The notes under the pieces are model-generated. The model searched no databases. It worked only from the letters and a program-made list of their open reading frames with translations, and had not been told where the DNA came from. Made by a program: the position numbers and the translations under genes. A stretch of 64,000 bases of DNA, taken from Saururus chinensis. Its lineage: Eukaryota > Streptophyta > Magnoliopsida > Piperales > Saururaceae. Location of the stretch: positions 18,789,893 to 18,853,892 of the forward strand of contig CP141149.1 of NCBI GenBank assembly GCA_035235625.1. The letters are read 5' to 3'. Position 1 is the stretch's first letter; each line of letters begins with the position of its first letter. Shown here piece after piece: positions 37,986 through 48,754 of the stretch.

Positions 37986-38488
37986 GGATAAACACCATGG
38001 CAAGACATGATAAAAGCTCGGCCGACTCATTAGCGGCCAGCTCAAACACGGAACTTAATCCGTCGAACCCTCAGGTCTCAAACTCAGAACGCTATCATTA
38101 GATGTGCTTATAATTCCAGTTTGAACTCATTAGCCCTCTTACTTATATCTCACTTATTATACTTACTTTTCACTTCATAATATATATGTTATGCTTGTAC
38201 AATTATGAACACTCTTACTGTCTGACAGTTACCCAACATACCATCCAACCCGAACCGATCCATTCTAATCCTTGCCCGTCATACTCATATCCTCTGCCAT
38301 ACGCTTACACAACTGTATCCAAATCCAGACAAAGCCTCTGTCACCTCTTACTGTCCATCGCCCATACCTCTGCCCACATACACTTACACACATCCAAAGC
38401 ATAGGCAAAATGCCATCATACATACGTATGTCTCACACATACGTATAACATACACATATGGTCATACATACATAACTTACAAACATGC

Positions 38489-38660
38489 ACGCTAGCCATC
38501 ACTAGCACATGCATCCATCAAACGTACACGCTAGTCATCACTAGCACATGCACACACATTCATACATACTTCAAACATGCACGCTAGCCATCACTAGCTC
38601 ATGCATAATTCATACATAGCATACTGACATATTTGCTAGCCATCACCAGCGCATACATAA
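38489..38660 (+). repeat. CACGCTAGCCATCACTAGC tandem array in LTR F
   Basis: Four units begin near 38489, 38527, 38580 and 38634, spaced about 38-54 bp. The core is a CTAGCCATCACTAGC near-palindrome. Confidence 0.8.
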
Positions 38661-40715
38661 TCCACATCCATAAAACGTGCATACATCTCATGCATATCAA
38701 TCATACCATACAATCATGCTTACACGCACATCATGCAATCGGATCGTTACTTACATCCAAGCATGGAATCATACAATCCCAGCATGCTGCTACTCATTCA
38801 AAGCATGCTTCATGAAATTACGAGTTCAAAGCTCCCCTACCTCGTAATCATGATGTTCGATGGCGAGCACACGACGGTGGCGGTGTCGGCGGCAGAGTTG
38901 GCGGTCAAAACCGTTGCCTGGCTGAGAGAGCTGCTGTCCCAAGGATTTTAGGATGCGCCGAAACTATCACGGCCAAACAGAGTGTCAGAAATCAATGCGG
39001 TAAAAATCCGCGATCCACGGCGGCACATTAGGGCGGCCGGGAGAAATATCGTGCCAACATATGTGGCGGTGCGGTCAGATGTCAAGGGTGTACACTCTGA
39101 AGATCGGCCGGTGGCTAAAACGTGCTCAGCCGGCCACAAAGACGTCGAAATCGGCCGTGGACAGCACCTAACGGCGACGATTTCGGTCAACAAAGGCCCA
39201 CATATGGGCGGAGAGCGTGGGGCAATGCTCGAGAATCAAAGGAGAGGTGGAGGACGGCTCTAGTGATCAACTCCACTCGGTGGCAAAGCCAACCGATGGT
39301 TAGGCGGCACGAATGCGGCGCCTAAACCCAGAAGTACACGCGTGGCTACATGCGCACGCAGCCCAAAGGGCGGGGGAGAGGGCTGAACGGAGATGACCCA
39401 AGGCCCACAAAAGCCAATAGGGCTAAGGCCCTTAGCTGTGGCAAATCTAAGCGGCAACATCACCGATCGCCACCCACAACCAATACTCATGGTGCGGCGG
39501 CTGTGCATCTCGCACGGTAGAGAGCAGGGGGAGGGTTCAAGGTCGAGCAAAGGCTATGAGGCCGTCACTGGCCAAGGCCTGAGCAGGTGAACTCATCCAC
39601 CTTCGGTCACGGTAAGACATATAAACTCTTGTCAGGGGCCGTCCAGTACCGACGGCGTAAAATGGGCAAGAGGGGTCAACGACACATATGCCGGTAAGGC
39701 GGACTAGCTGCGGCTACGGGCCGCAAGGCTGAACAAGACCCAGAGGGGTGGCCCATTGGCATCACCGGGCTGGGGCGGAGCCGAACTAAGGTCCACCAAA
39801 ACAAATCCGGCGTCTGACTGATAATGTCAGTCACCACGTCCATAAAACGTAGACCAAAAATAGGGGACGACCGGGGAAAACCCATAAGGGCGGAGCGGCC
39901 ATGGGGTCAGAGGCTAAATCGGTCCAGGTGGGTGGGGCCGTCCCTGGGCCATCGCCAGGCCGGGGCGGAGCCCACGGTGGTCACGTCACCCTCACCCGCC
40001 AACGATGGCAGTGCCAGCCCAACGGAAAATCCACCCACAGTACCGCGCAAATTGGACGGGGTGGAGCATAGGACGGCAGAGGGGATGGAACCGGGCTGGG
40101 TAGGGTGGTCCGCTGCCTTCGCCGGAGCAAGGCGAGGCTGGGGGAAGGCCGAATCGGCCACGAAACACCGCCGGCAGCCACTGTTTGCCCAAACAGTCCG
40201 TCGGCGGAACAGTGCAGAGAGGGGGAAAAGAGATGGGGCGGCGGTGTCGAGGCTCACCGGGTCGGGAGGAGTGGCTCCTCGCCGTCGCCGGCCCAGGGCG
40301 GAGCCGTGGCCGGCCGGTCGGGCCGAGCCGGCCCGTGGCGGCGGCGGAACGGCGATACACAGTGGGGGCGGAAAAACAGGGCAGAGAGGAAATGGAGCGG
40401 GACAGCGGAGCAGAGGCCGTCCGGGGCCGAGGGGAGTGTCCTCCCGCCATTGCCGGCCCATGGCGGAGCCATGGGCGGCCGGCCGGCCCTCGCCGGCCCA
40501 CAGCAGCGGCGGAATCAAAAAAACACAGAGAAAGGGCAAACCGGGGGAGGGGGCGGCGCGGCCGTGGGGGCCAGGACGGCGGCTCCCCTGCCGTCGCACG
40601 GCAGGGGCGGAGCCGGTGCGGCGGTCCAGCGGCCTGCCGGCGGGCGGCGGCGGCCGGACACGAGGGTCAGACGGAAAAGGGGGGGCGGCGGTACTGTTCA
40701 CACATCCGAACTAGT

Positions 40716-40739
40716 GGATCGGGATCGCGATCCCGATCC
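40716..40739. repeat. 24-bp perfect palindrome near the 3' end of LTR F
   Basis: The half-site GGATCGGGATCG is followed immediately by its exact reverse complement. It separates the GC-rich block from a T-rich tract and lies about 150 bp upstream of the LTR TATA box. Confidence 0.97.
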
Positions 40740-40889
40740 CTCTTTTTTATTTTATTTTCTTTTATTTTTTCAATTGTATCCCCAATGCGCGTTAACCCAC
40801 TGGTTACGCGTCGAACCTCCAAAAGTCGCGCCGTAAGCGCGCAGCAAGGCCCGTGGCCCGCAACTAAGCCCCACACCCGACTCTACGGG

Positions 40890-40897
40890 TATAAATA
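40890..40897 (+). promoter_or_regulatory. Putative LTR promoter TATA box
   Basis: TATAAATA lies 113 bp before the 3' end of solo LTR F, in the same orientation as the LTR and at a plausible place for a U3/R boundary. Confidence 0.5.
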
Positions 40898-41015
40898 CGG
40901 AAAAAATACATAAATACACATACGCTGAAACGTCACATTTTCCTACCGAAAATGACCAGAAAAATGGCAGAAAAATTCCAGAAAATCGTAGAAAAATCAG
41001 GGACCTTACACTAAC

Positions 41016-41421
41016 TGCCATCCTTAGTGTGGTATCTCGTGTTCCGATAACGCTTAACCCAAGAAGGTTAGGGGTAATTATATAATTTTAGTTAAATCTT
41101 AATGAGATTTTAGGAATAAAATTCCCGTATTTTGTTAAAGCTTGAAGTAACGAGCTAAAGAATACGCAAAACGGAGGTTGGGAATGAAAGTTACAACCTC
41201 GGGAAGCATGCCATATAGGTGAGACCCACTTTAAAAAGTACAAGATAACCTACCCATGTGGTCTAGTTTTGAAGGGCTCATCGATACGAGTCCATCGGTA
41301 CCAAGATCGTGCAATTCCGACTTCAGGATAAGAAGTTATCGTATTTTGAAATTTGAATTATATTTGATTAAAATAATAATAAAATATTATTAAAATCTTC
41401 AGAAACAGACAAAATAGTTAG
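41016..41421. repeat. Host sequence between two inserted LTRs
   Basis: This 406-bp segment links the F target duplication (ends 41015) to the target duplication of the next LTR (41417-41421). Its first bases appear to continue the inverted-repeat arm broken at 36185. Around 41265-41340 it carries the degenerate module with GGTACCAAGATCGTGC seen in several other repeats here. Confidence 0.55.
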
Positions 41422-43011
41422 TGTCACTACTGATGCCAGCGGCTGAGGTGGAGCCGAGCTATGCCGCATGGAACGATGCGCGCACAATGCGTGGTAGGCC
41501 CGCACGAACACATGGCAGCGCCGCTCAATTCGCGCGTGCCAAGCACGGCGGTGCCGCTGGTTTGGCCAGTTGGAGTGCGACACGTGTCGCATGCACATGC
41601 GCACACACGTCATCGGCTCGCGGGGTTTCTCTTATAAATTGAAAACTTGATTCATTTTTCCAGGGAACTTTCTTGAGTCATTCTGAGTCCGTTTTCTTCC
41701 ATTCAGAAAGTATTCTTAACTAATTTGAGAGTCTTCTACGCAATGGAAGCATTCATTCCTTGAGTTAGCAACCCTATCTAAGGGAAACATCCCAGGGCAT
41801 GGGGAGGTTCTGCCCACCGCCTACGGGCACGGGAAGGGAAAAATATCCCCAAGCATGTGGAGGTTCTGCCCATCGCCTACTGGCGCAAGAATGGAAAAGT
41901 GTCTCCGGGTAAGGGGAGGTTCTGCCCACCACCTACAGGCGCAGGAAGGGAAAGTGTCCCCGGGCATGGGGAGGTTCTACCCGCCGCCTACAGGCTTGAG
42001 AAGGGAAAAGTGTCTCCGGGTAAGGGGAGGTTCTATCCGCCGCCTACAGGCGTGAAAAAGGTAAAGTGTCTCCGGGTGAGGGGAGGTTTTGTCCGCCGCC
42101 TACGGGCGTAGGAAGGGTAAAGTATTCCAAAGTTAGAGGAGGTTATGGCCACCATCTCCAGATCAGAAAGGGTGTACGCCCTGAGAAAACGAGCAACTCC
42201 GAACATCACCACTTCCGGAATTGGAGGGGATTACACTTTTTTGACCTTCTAGTTTAATATGATTTATATGAATGCACATCTTAATTAGTAATATACTATT
42301 TAAGATATATTATTTGCCATGATGTGATACATGTTGATATGTTTCTATTTAATCTACTTTGATTTATTTTGTTGTGATCTAAAATGCTCTGTTGTGACTT
42401 GACATACTCCGATCTGATATGACCGGTATGGTCGGATAAAATCTGATATGATCTAATAGGATCTGATATGATCCAACATGCTCTGTAGTGTGTTCTGCTC
42501 CGCTCTATGATAGAGTGGGACGTGTGTTTTGTTAGTGTTCTTCTCACCTATGTGAGATGTGTATTTTACTGATTTATTGGCTTCCGTTTGACTCCGATGA
42601 TTTATAAGATTTCCGTCGGATTCTAAATGAATTATTCGGATATAAAGTATATGTATTTTATCGTATATGATTTTCTTATGTTTGGTGAATGTATTAGCCG
42701 TTAGGCAAAACTACGTTTGGATCCGATCGTATTGGAATAACGTCAGAGATGGTATCCAATATGTACGTAGGCAACCAACGATAAAATAACGTTGGCCCGA
42801 TCCAAATTAGTTATAAAATTAGGTTTGTTCTGACCTACGCACAACGAAGCACTAAAGCTTGTAGTGCGTAGAAGAATGTTATGACTCTCGCACTCAGAGT
42901 TTGCAGCTCCTGGTTAGTCAGTTTTAATTTTTCCGCTAATTTTATGAACTCCGATTATGTTTTCCGAACTAACCCCCGGTCCGGGTCAGGTTTGCGGGCC
43001 TGGGCATTATA
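41422..43011 (-). mobile_element. Solo LTR, 1,590 bp (family D, right copy)
   Basis: On the minus strand it starts TATAATGCCCAGG (expected TG decayed to TA) and ends CATCAGTAGTGACA. An exact 5-bp duplication GTTAG flanks it (41417-41421 and 43012-43016). It contains a 56-bp minisatellite (41790-42140) and the block with ACGATCGGATCC-like sequence shared with the copy at 2027. No coding capacity. Confidence 0.85.
41790..42140. repeat. 56-bp minisatellite, about 6.5 units
   Basis: GGGGAGGTTCT.CCC.CC.CC recurs with GAGGTT at 41804, 41860, 41916, 41971, 42027, 42083 and 42138, spacing 55-56 bp. The unit length is not a multiple of three, so the frames running through it are not evidence of a protein. 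Confidence 0.95.
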
Positions 43012-43016
43012 GTTAG

Positions 43017-43719
43017 CCTATTGACCATCAAGAGGCTGGCCAGCCAGTGGCAACAGTCTGAAAGAGGGAAAGAGGGGAGATAGATAGTTGGACCGGCTAG
43101 TGCAGAGCAGAGAGGAGGGTGAGACGGGGCCGGAATAGGGGGGATGAAGTTGGGAGCAGCAGCCTTTTGCCTTTGCCATGCCGATTGTCCATGGATCACC
43201 GGCGACGGCTATCCCGTACACAGAGTAAGGGAGGAAAGGGTGTGAATCAGAGAGGAAATGAGACAGGGGTTGGTGCCAGTAGCTGGCAACAACAAAGTCA
43301 AGCCAAGGCAATGACCATGCCATCGTTGGGCCAAGACCGGCCGACCAAAGGCTGGCCAGAGACTAGTCGTGCCCCATCTCGTTGCACAGAGTAGGTGAAG
43401 GGGTTGGACTCTCTCCCACACTGGTGAAGGAGAGAAGCAAGGGGGTGGCCGGGAGCGATGGCCCACTTTCTTCGCCAAGCTAAGGCAGAGCTAGCGATGG
43501 CAGCCCGGAGGTTCACCAGTGGCGGGTGATGGCAAAACCAAAGACACGGAGGGGGGGTTTCCACCGTAAAATGAGCCCGAGCAAGGTGGTCAAACTCTCA
43601 CATTCGACTCTATTGGCACAAATAAGGGGTAAAAATAGGAAAATCAAATACGTTGTAGTGTCAAATTTTCTCATTGGAAAATGAGCAAAAAATTGCAAAA
43701 AAAAATCAAGGATGTTACA
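43017..43719 (-). repeat. Right arm of the inverted-repeat element (C, right)
   Basis: Reverse complement relative of 35533-36185. It ends AATCAAGGATGTTACA, mirroring TGTAATGTCCTTGATT at the left arm. The bases outside the two arms (ACACG left, AAGTC right) do not match, so no target duplication supports a single insertion. Confidence 0.65.
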
Positions 43720-45880
43720 AAGTCATCTTGAGCACCTGCATGGCACAACCAATTCAGAAGATCCAAGAGGAATACCCAAATCAAACAAGGCAGAGGAGTG
43801 AGCATAGCCCAGTAAGGGTTTGAAAACATGGAGCTCACATTAACACTAAAAAACATAATCTCAAGATGAATAACATAAACCTTATACAATAGCGGTGTTG
43901 AGACTACAATAGCATGTCAAATTCTTCACTTAAGACTTGTGCAAATATCTCAACTATGCATCATAATCCATACATGAAGATACCTAATACCTTCTTATTT
44001 GGTGTTCCCAGGCCGGAAATACCAAATGCAGTTGACAATCTGGTAAATAGGAAATGCCCCTGGTTAGCCAATGTACACATACAAACAAGCCTCTCATTTA
44101 GTGTTCTCATTGTAGCATTCTACTCTTCTCAACCTAGGGAGGATGAACCCGACCTTTCGGTACAAAAAACCTTGTCCTTTCAGATAGAAAACCTATTCAT
44201 TCAAATCCTCGATAAGACTAAATCGAAAAACTATGATATGCCATTAATAATCGCAGTTGAACATGGTTTAACAAACCATTTTCATGATGTATGCAGTATG
44301 GGTCATACATGAATAATGCTAAGTGCATGTAAACGTAAGTATTCATACCAATAAACAACCGTATCTAGTGACATGGTTCATTCGTGGATAATTAGGTCAT
44401 GTAAGCATGTGCATGTAAACATAAGTAGTCATGTTTATAAATGGTTTAAAGTATATGGAGCATGGTTCATACATGAATAACATCACATGTGTGCAAGCAT
44501 TCATACCATAGCATGATAATCCTTTACTAATTACATGTAAGATACATGGTAGAACCCTCAAATTTTGGCTTAAAAATAAGCATAAAAATCATTTTTTACT
44601 TGGGCAATCAATTGGCCTTAGGGGCGATCTATTGGGCCTTTAGAGATGGCAAACAATCATTTTAGTGATCAATTAGTTGGATAGGGTGATGATCGGTCTT
44701 CATTAAATCCAAAGATAGTTTGTCTAGTGATCAATCGTTGCTCAAAAGCGATTGATCGGTTATGCCCAAAAAACACGAAAACAAGATCTTTTTGGTGAAA
44801 GCAAGTCTGATCATCCATAAAAACCTCATCAAACTTCAAATAAACAATATCTAAGATTTAGACATGCTTTTTGGTGAAAGCAAGTCTAATCATCCATCAA
44901 AACCTCATCAAACTTCAAATAAATAATATCTAAGATTTAGACATGATAGATCCAACCTAACTCATGCATATTCATGTCAAAATATCATCTAATCACATAT
45001 TCAAGAAGATTTAAGCTCACACATCCAACATACTTCAAGAACATGATTCCATACACAATTCATGGTGTTAATGTAAGAAAATTTTCATCGAATAAAAACC
45101 TCTTACCTCAAATCAGTAGACACTCCCTTCAATTTTTTCCCAAAATCAAATGGTCCATATCCAACAAATTAGGTCAAATTAGCCCTAAGAAAAAAACTAC
45201 ACCTTTCTACCAAATAGATACACAAAACTTCTAATAGCAAGACATCAATTATTTCCTTGTACGCAAACATGAAACAAAAGATAAGAATCTAGGGCTCTAA
45301 ATCATGGGTAAAAAAAAGAACTTTGGAGAGTAGAAGACATGGAATCAAATGTAAGCAAGAAAAACATGAAATTCAAGGTAGAAACATAAGAAATCTTAGA
45401 GTAGAGTGACTTGGATGAAACTAGAACACATGTATTCCCATCTAGATAGAGGTTAGAGCACAATAAACCCCTTTAATCTCAGCCACCCCCAAATGAAGGA
45501 ATGGACCAATTTGGGTATTTATACTAGTGGGTGAGTAAGTGGGCTTGCATGGGCCCAACAAAGGAACAAATGAAACCCATATTAGGAAATAGGCTAAAAT
45601 GAATGTGACAAGGCCCAAGCCCATTTAATATTTCAAATGAAGGTCAGTGGCCCAAGAAGTTGGCGCAACAACGATGAGGATGGCCATGGGTCCTAAAGTA
45701 TGACCCACTTCCTTAATACAAGGAAATGTATAGAAATTGCAATAATTAGTGTGGTAATTTGGTAGTTTATGCTAGACACTAATGTTTTCCTACAAAATTC
45801 AAAACAAGGATAAGAAAAATCATAATTAAACCAAACCATCACATAATCAAAGAAAATAATATTATATTTTTTTTTAGATC
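43720..45880. other. LTR-like non-coding tract (family H, plus orientation)
   Basis: No gene was found. The start (GAGCACCTGCATGGCAC, then CCCAGTAAGGGTTT near 43809) matches, inverted, the region around 62790-62890. 44620-44770 is rich in GATC words. 44860-44945 repeats the preceding about 75 bp almost exactly (CTTTTTGGTGAAAGCAAGTC). Boundaries are unknown. Confidence 0.45.
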
Positions 45881-45899
45881 TCACAATAGGCCAAGGAGT

Positions 45900-46545
45900 C
45901 AAGAGGTCAGTATCTACCCAATAGCAGTCTCTTTTTGCAAGGAAGACAACCAAAGTGAGCCTTAATTTGCAATAGTTGCAACCAAGGATGTCATGGCTAT
46001 AGGCAGAGGATCCTTAAAAGGCATTGCATTTTAAATCCAACAATGAACATTACCTCCGAAAAAATTTAAAATTTCCCCTCAAAGCAATTAAGCCATATTG
46101 CCTTGAAAAATTTACATTGAAGAAAAAAGATGATGAATAGAATCATGATGACAAGGACACAAAAACAATTTTCCAATGGTACCCTAAGCCTATAATGTGG
46201 TAATTCATTTAACCATTAGAGGTAGATGACCAAATAGGCAGATCAGATTCAGTCTGATTAACATTTATAGCTCTAATTTTTCTCTACTACTTGATCAAGC
46301 CATATCTTTTGAAGTAATGTTGTATTCCAAGTTCCACTATTAGAGATTATCAGTTCACCAACTATATTTACTAGGTAATCCCTTATCTCTGAAAAGAGTT
46401 TAGAAGTCTTACCAATTGACCACCCTAGTCCCATGCAAACTTCATCTTTGAGGCTCATCATGTCAACTTGTTGGGATGTTGACATAATATTTGCTTGTAA
46501 AAATATTGAGTGTCTAACATATTTTGCTTTCATTGCTGAAAACAC
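45900..46545 (-). pseudogene. LINE reverse-transcriptase-type remnant (zf-RVT end)
   Basis: The minus strand reads ...LVNIVGELIISNSGTWNTTLL, then one frameshift later KIRAINVNQTESDLPIWSST. It continues SNG and, after further breaks, CPCHHDSIHHLF and QCKFFKAIW. This is the order found at the C-terminal end of plant LINE ORF2 proteins (DLI...W, LPIW..TSNG, then the zf-RVT C..C...H..F..C...IW motif). Frameshifts and stops show it is dead. The reverse-transcriptase core was not found. Confidence 0.6.
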
Positions 46546-48754
46546 ACATTGTTGTGCAAGATAATCATGTTTTCCGAAAGTGTGAGATGTTAGGAAATAT
46601 AATATTTATTTATTTATTTTATTTTCTAATATACCCCCCCACACACCCACACATGCAAGTGTCCATCAAATGTGGCATGTGGAAAACAATTGTGATATAA
46701 TATCTCCAATGAGATTAGAACCTTGGACCTCCTAGAACTTGAAGAGATTTGATACTATGTAAGATAATTGTGTTTTCAAAAAGCTCGAATTGTAAAGAAA
46801 CAAAAATCTTATTTATTCATTTTATATTCCATATTATACAAATGGGCAAGATTAAATTCATGCAACTTTCTGAAATTCATCACACCAATTCTTCTGAATT
46901 TGCGAATTCTATCCCAAATAATGGTATGAAGACTTTCCTTATGACCCTTGACTTTCCTGAGAATTTTCTAAATTCTATATACTTGCCCATGTGGATATAA
47001 GTGAGTTTAGCCTTTAGGTCTTCTTAGTATAATAACATCCTCTATACGTAGATTTTAGATATAAAATTTATTATTAAATAATAGACATAAAGGTCTTTGT
47101 AGATTTTCTAAAAGTGCGCAAATCGAAACTCGGTTGAGGAAGTTATGATAGATGAAGCATCAAAAGAAGTTTTGGAGTATATGTACAAAAAAGTAAATTT
47201 GACCTTTGGTCAATCTAACTATAATAAATTATTTTGTAGGATGAATTTAAGTGTGAAACTTTAAATATAGAAACTAGACATACCTAGCTTCAAAATGCAT
47301 CTAAGAATGAGTAAATCGAAGTTTGGATGAAGGAGTTGTAATTGTCTAAAGTTATACCTGAGGTGTTGTCACGACTTGCAAACACTTGTAGATCTGACAC
47401 TTAGTGATTTTAATGGTTATAACTTTTTTTACATGATGATTTTTTATATGAAATTTTGGTATTAGAAAGTAGACAAAATATCTTCATAATTCCACCAAGA
47501 ACGCATTAATCAGAGTTTGTATGTGAAAGTTATTATTGTCCAAAGTTGGGACTTGGCGCAGTTTATCATTACTGTCGGTTAGTTCATAGATGCATTGATG
47601 ACCTTGTCGATGGTTTAGATAGTTTTGCAATTTTGCTTAAAAACCACCCAGTTTGATGGTTATAAACCAAAATTTCATCTCATTTCCCTTATAAGTAACT
47701 TTTAGGGTCTTTAGACTTCATTTCTTTTGGAAAAGCCTCTCTAAATGAAGAAGATTGAGGGCTCTCCAAATTAGGAAGGAGTATATTTCTGCGGGGATTA
47801 GTCGACATCACGTGTGAGAAAGGATTTTATGTTATGACATAGGTTAGATTGCTAATCTTGTATTGTGATTTAACAGAGAATATGCATGTATGATTTGATT
47901 TATGAAATCATTAGATATGAAAATATGATTCTTTGTGAATTCATGTCATGGTAATGTTGAGGAGTTATGATTTGATGTTAGATTACAAACCTTGATTTCA
48001 TGCTTTGGTTTTAAAGTGATTTTATAATATATGTTTTGATTACTTGCATGATATGAAAGCATGTAAAGGATAATTTCTGAGATTTTGTCATGATTATGTT
48101 ATGATATCATGTTTTTCCCATGTTTAATGATCAATTGATAGTAAGAATCATAATTTGTCCTTACGAGAAGGTCATATGTGGAAAGGATTATGATATGCCA
48201 TAATATAGAGTATTTTAGGAAGTCTAGACAGTTTCTTTTCTTTTTTCCCGACCATCGGCATGTCTATCTACACATTAATGATGTTGCCAATGTAATAGAG
48301 GAGATGGCAGTGCTGATATTGATGAGCATTGACATGAAGGTGTATTACCGGAGGGTCACCTGCAATGAGGTGAACGTGTTGGTTAGACATCGATAAGAAT
48401 TGTTGTCCTTGTCATCCCACCGGCAGAAAGGGTTGGGCACGTCCATGAATTACTAATGGTCATCGGTGACTTGGATGGCATGTCGATAAGCCCACCGATA
48501 GCAAGTTGGTTTTGGGTGTTAAGCATCGGCATGCTGGCATGTAATAGACTAGTCACCGGCAGTGAGGTTAATGCATTGATGAGGATGGTTGTCCTTCTCA
48601 TCCCACTATCGGCAAGGGGTTTGATGCGTCAATGAGTTACAATGGTCATCAGTGACCTGGTCAATGTGTTGATGAGTCCACCAACAATAAGTCGGTTTTG
48701 GGTATTTTTAGCAGGAATTGCTATGAATGTTAGGCTATTATGATGAGAAACAAT
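46546..48754. other. Repeat-derived tract with three copies of a degenerate module
   Basis: No gene was found. Modules near 47100-47155, 47285-47355 and 47480-47550 each carry a variant of CAAGAACGCA..AATC.GAGTTTG..TG..GAAGTTAT, about 190 bp apart. The same module lies at 48895-48965 and elsewhere. A two-unit tandem repeat occupies 48357-48720. Confidence 0.5.
48357..48720. repeat. Tandem duplication, period 197 bp
   Basis: Units begin CACCTGCAATGAGGTGAACG (48357) and CACCGGCAGTGAGGTTAATG (48554). Both continue with TTGTCCTT.TCATCCCAC, TGGTCATC.GTGAC and GGTTTTGGGT. The second unit is shorter at its end. Confidence 0.8.

Larger units (their letters stand above)
36186..41010 (+). mobile_element. 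Very long solo LTR (4,825 bp; family F)
   Basis: It starts TGTAACGCCCGAGATTTTTC and ends AGGGACCTTACA, with an exact 5-bp target duplication CTAAC (36181-36185 and 41011-41015). No internal LTR pair, primer-binding site, polypurine tract or coding domain was seen, so it is a single LTR left after recombination. It holds several tandem arrays (36831-38660), a GC-rich block (38860-40715), a 24-bp perfect palindrome (40716-40739) and a TATA box at 40890-40897. The GC-rich block has long overlapping open frames on both strands (up to 296 codons), best explained by lack of AT-rich stops. Ty3/gypsy membership is likely from size and ends but unproven. Confidence 0.85.

Noticed and set aside
36940-38700. 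Possible CRISPR-like array from spaced repeats
   Set aside because: Plant nuclear context, units without unique spacers, and location inside an LTR; these are ordinary tandem repeats.
39824-40836. Long overlapping open frames (up to 296 codons) on both strands
   Set aside because: They lie in the GC-rich block of a bounded solo LTR, are open on several frames at once, and read as Arg/Gly/Pro/Ala-rich low complexity with no family resemblance; lack of AT-rich stops explains them.
41855-42257. Frames with repeated peptide (GRFCPPPTG-type)
   Set aside because: They arise from a 56-bp minisatellite whose period is not a multiple of three, so the peptide shifts frame each unit.
35533-43719. Treating the two arms as one intact LTR with target duplication
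   Set aside because: The ends look LTR-like, but the flanking bases (ACACG and AAGTC) do not match.
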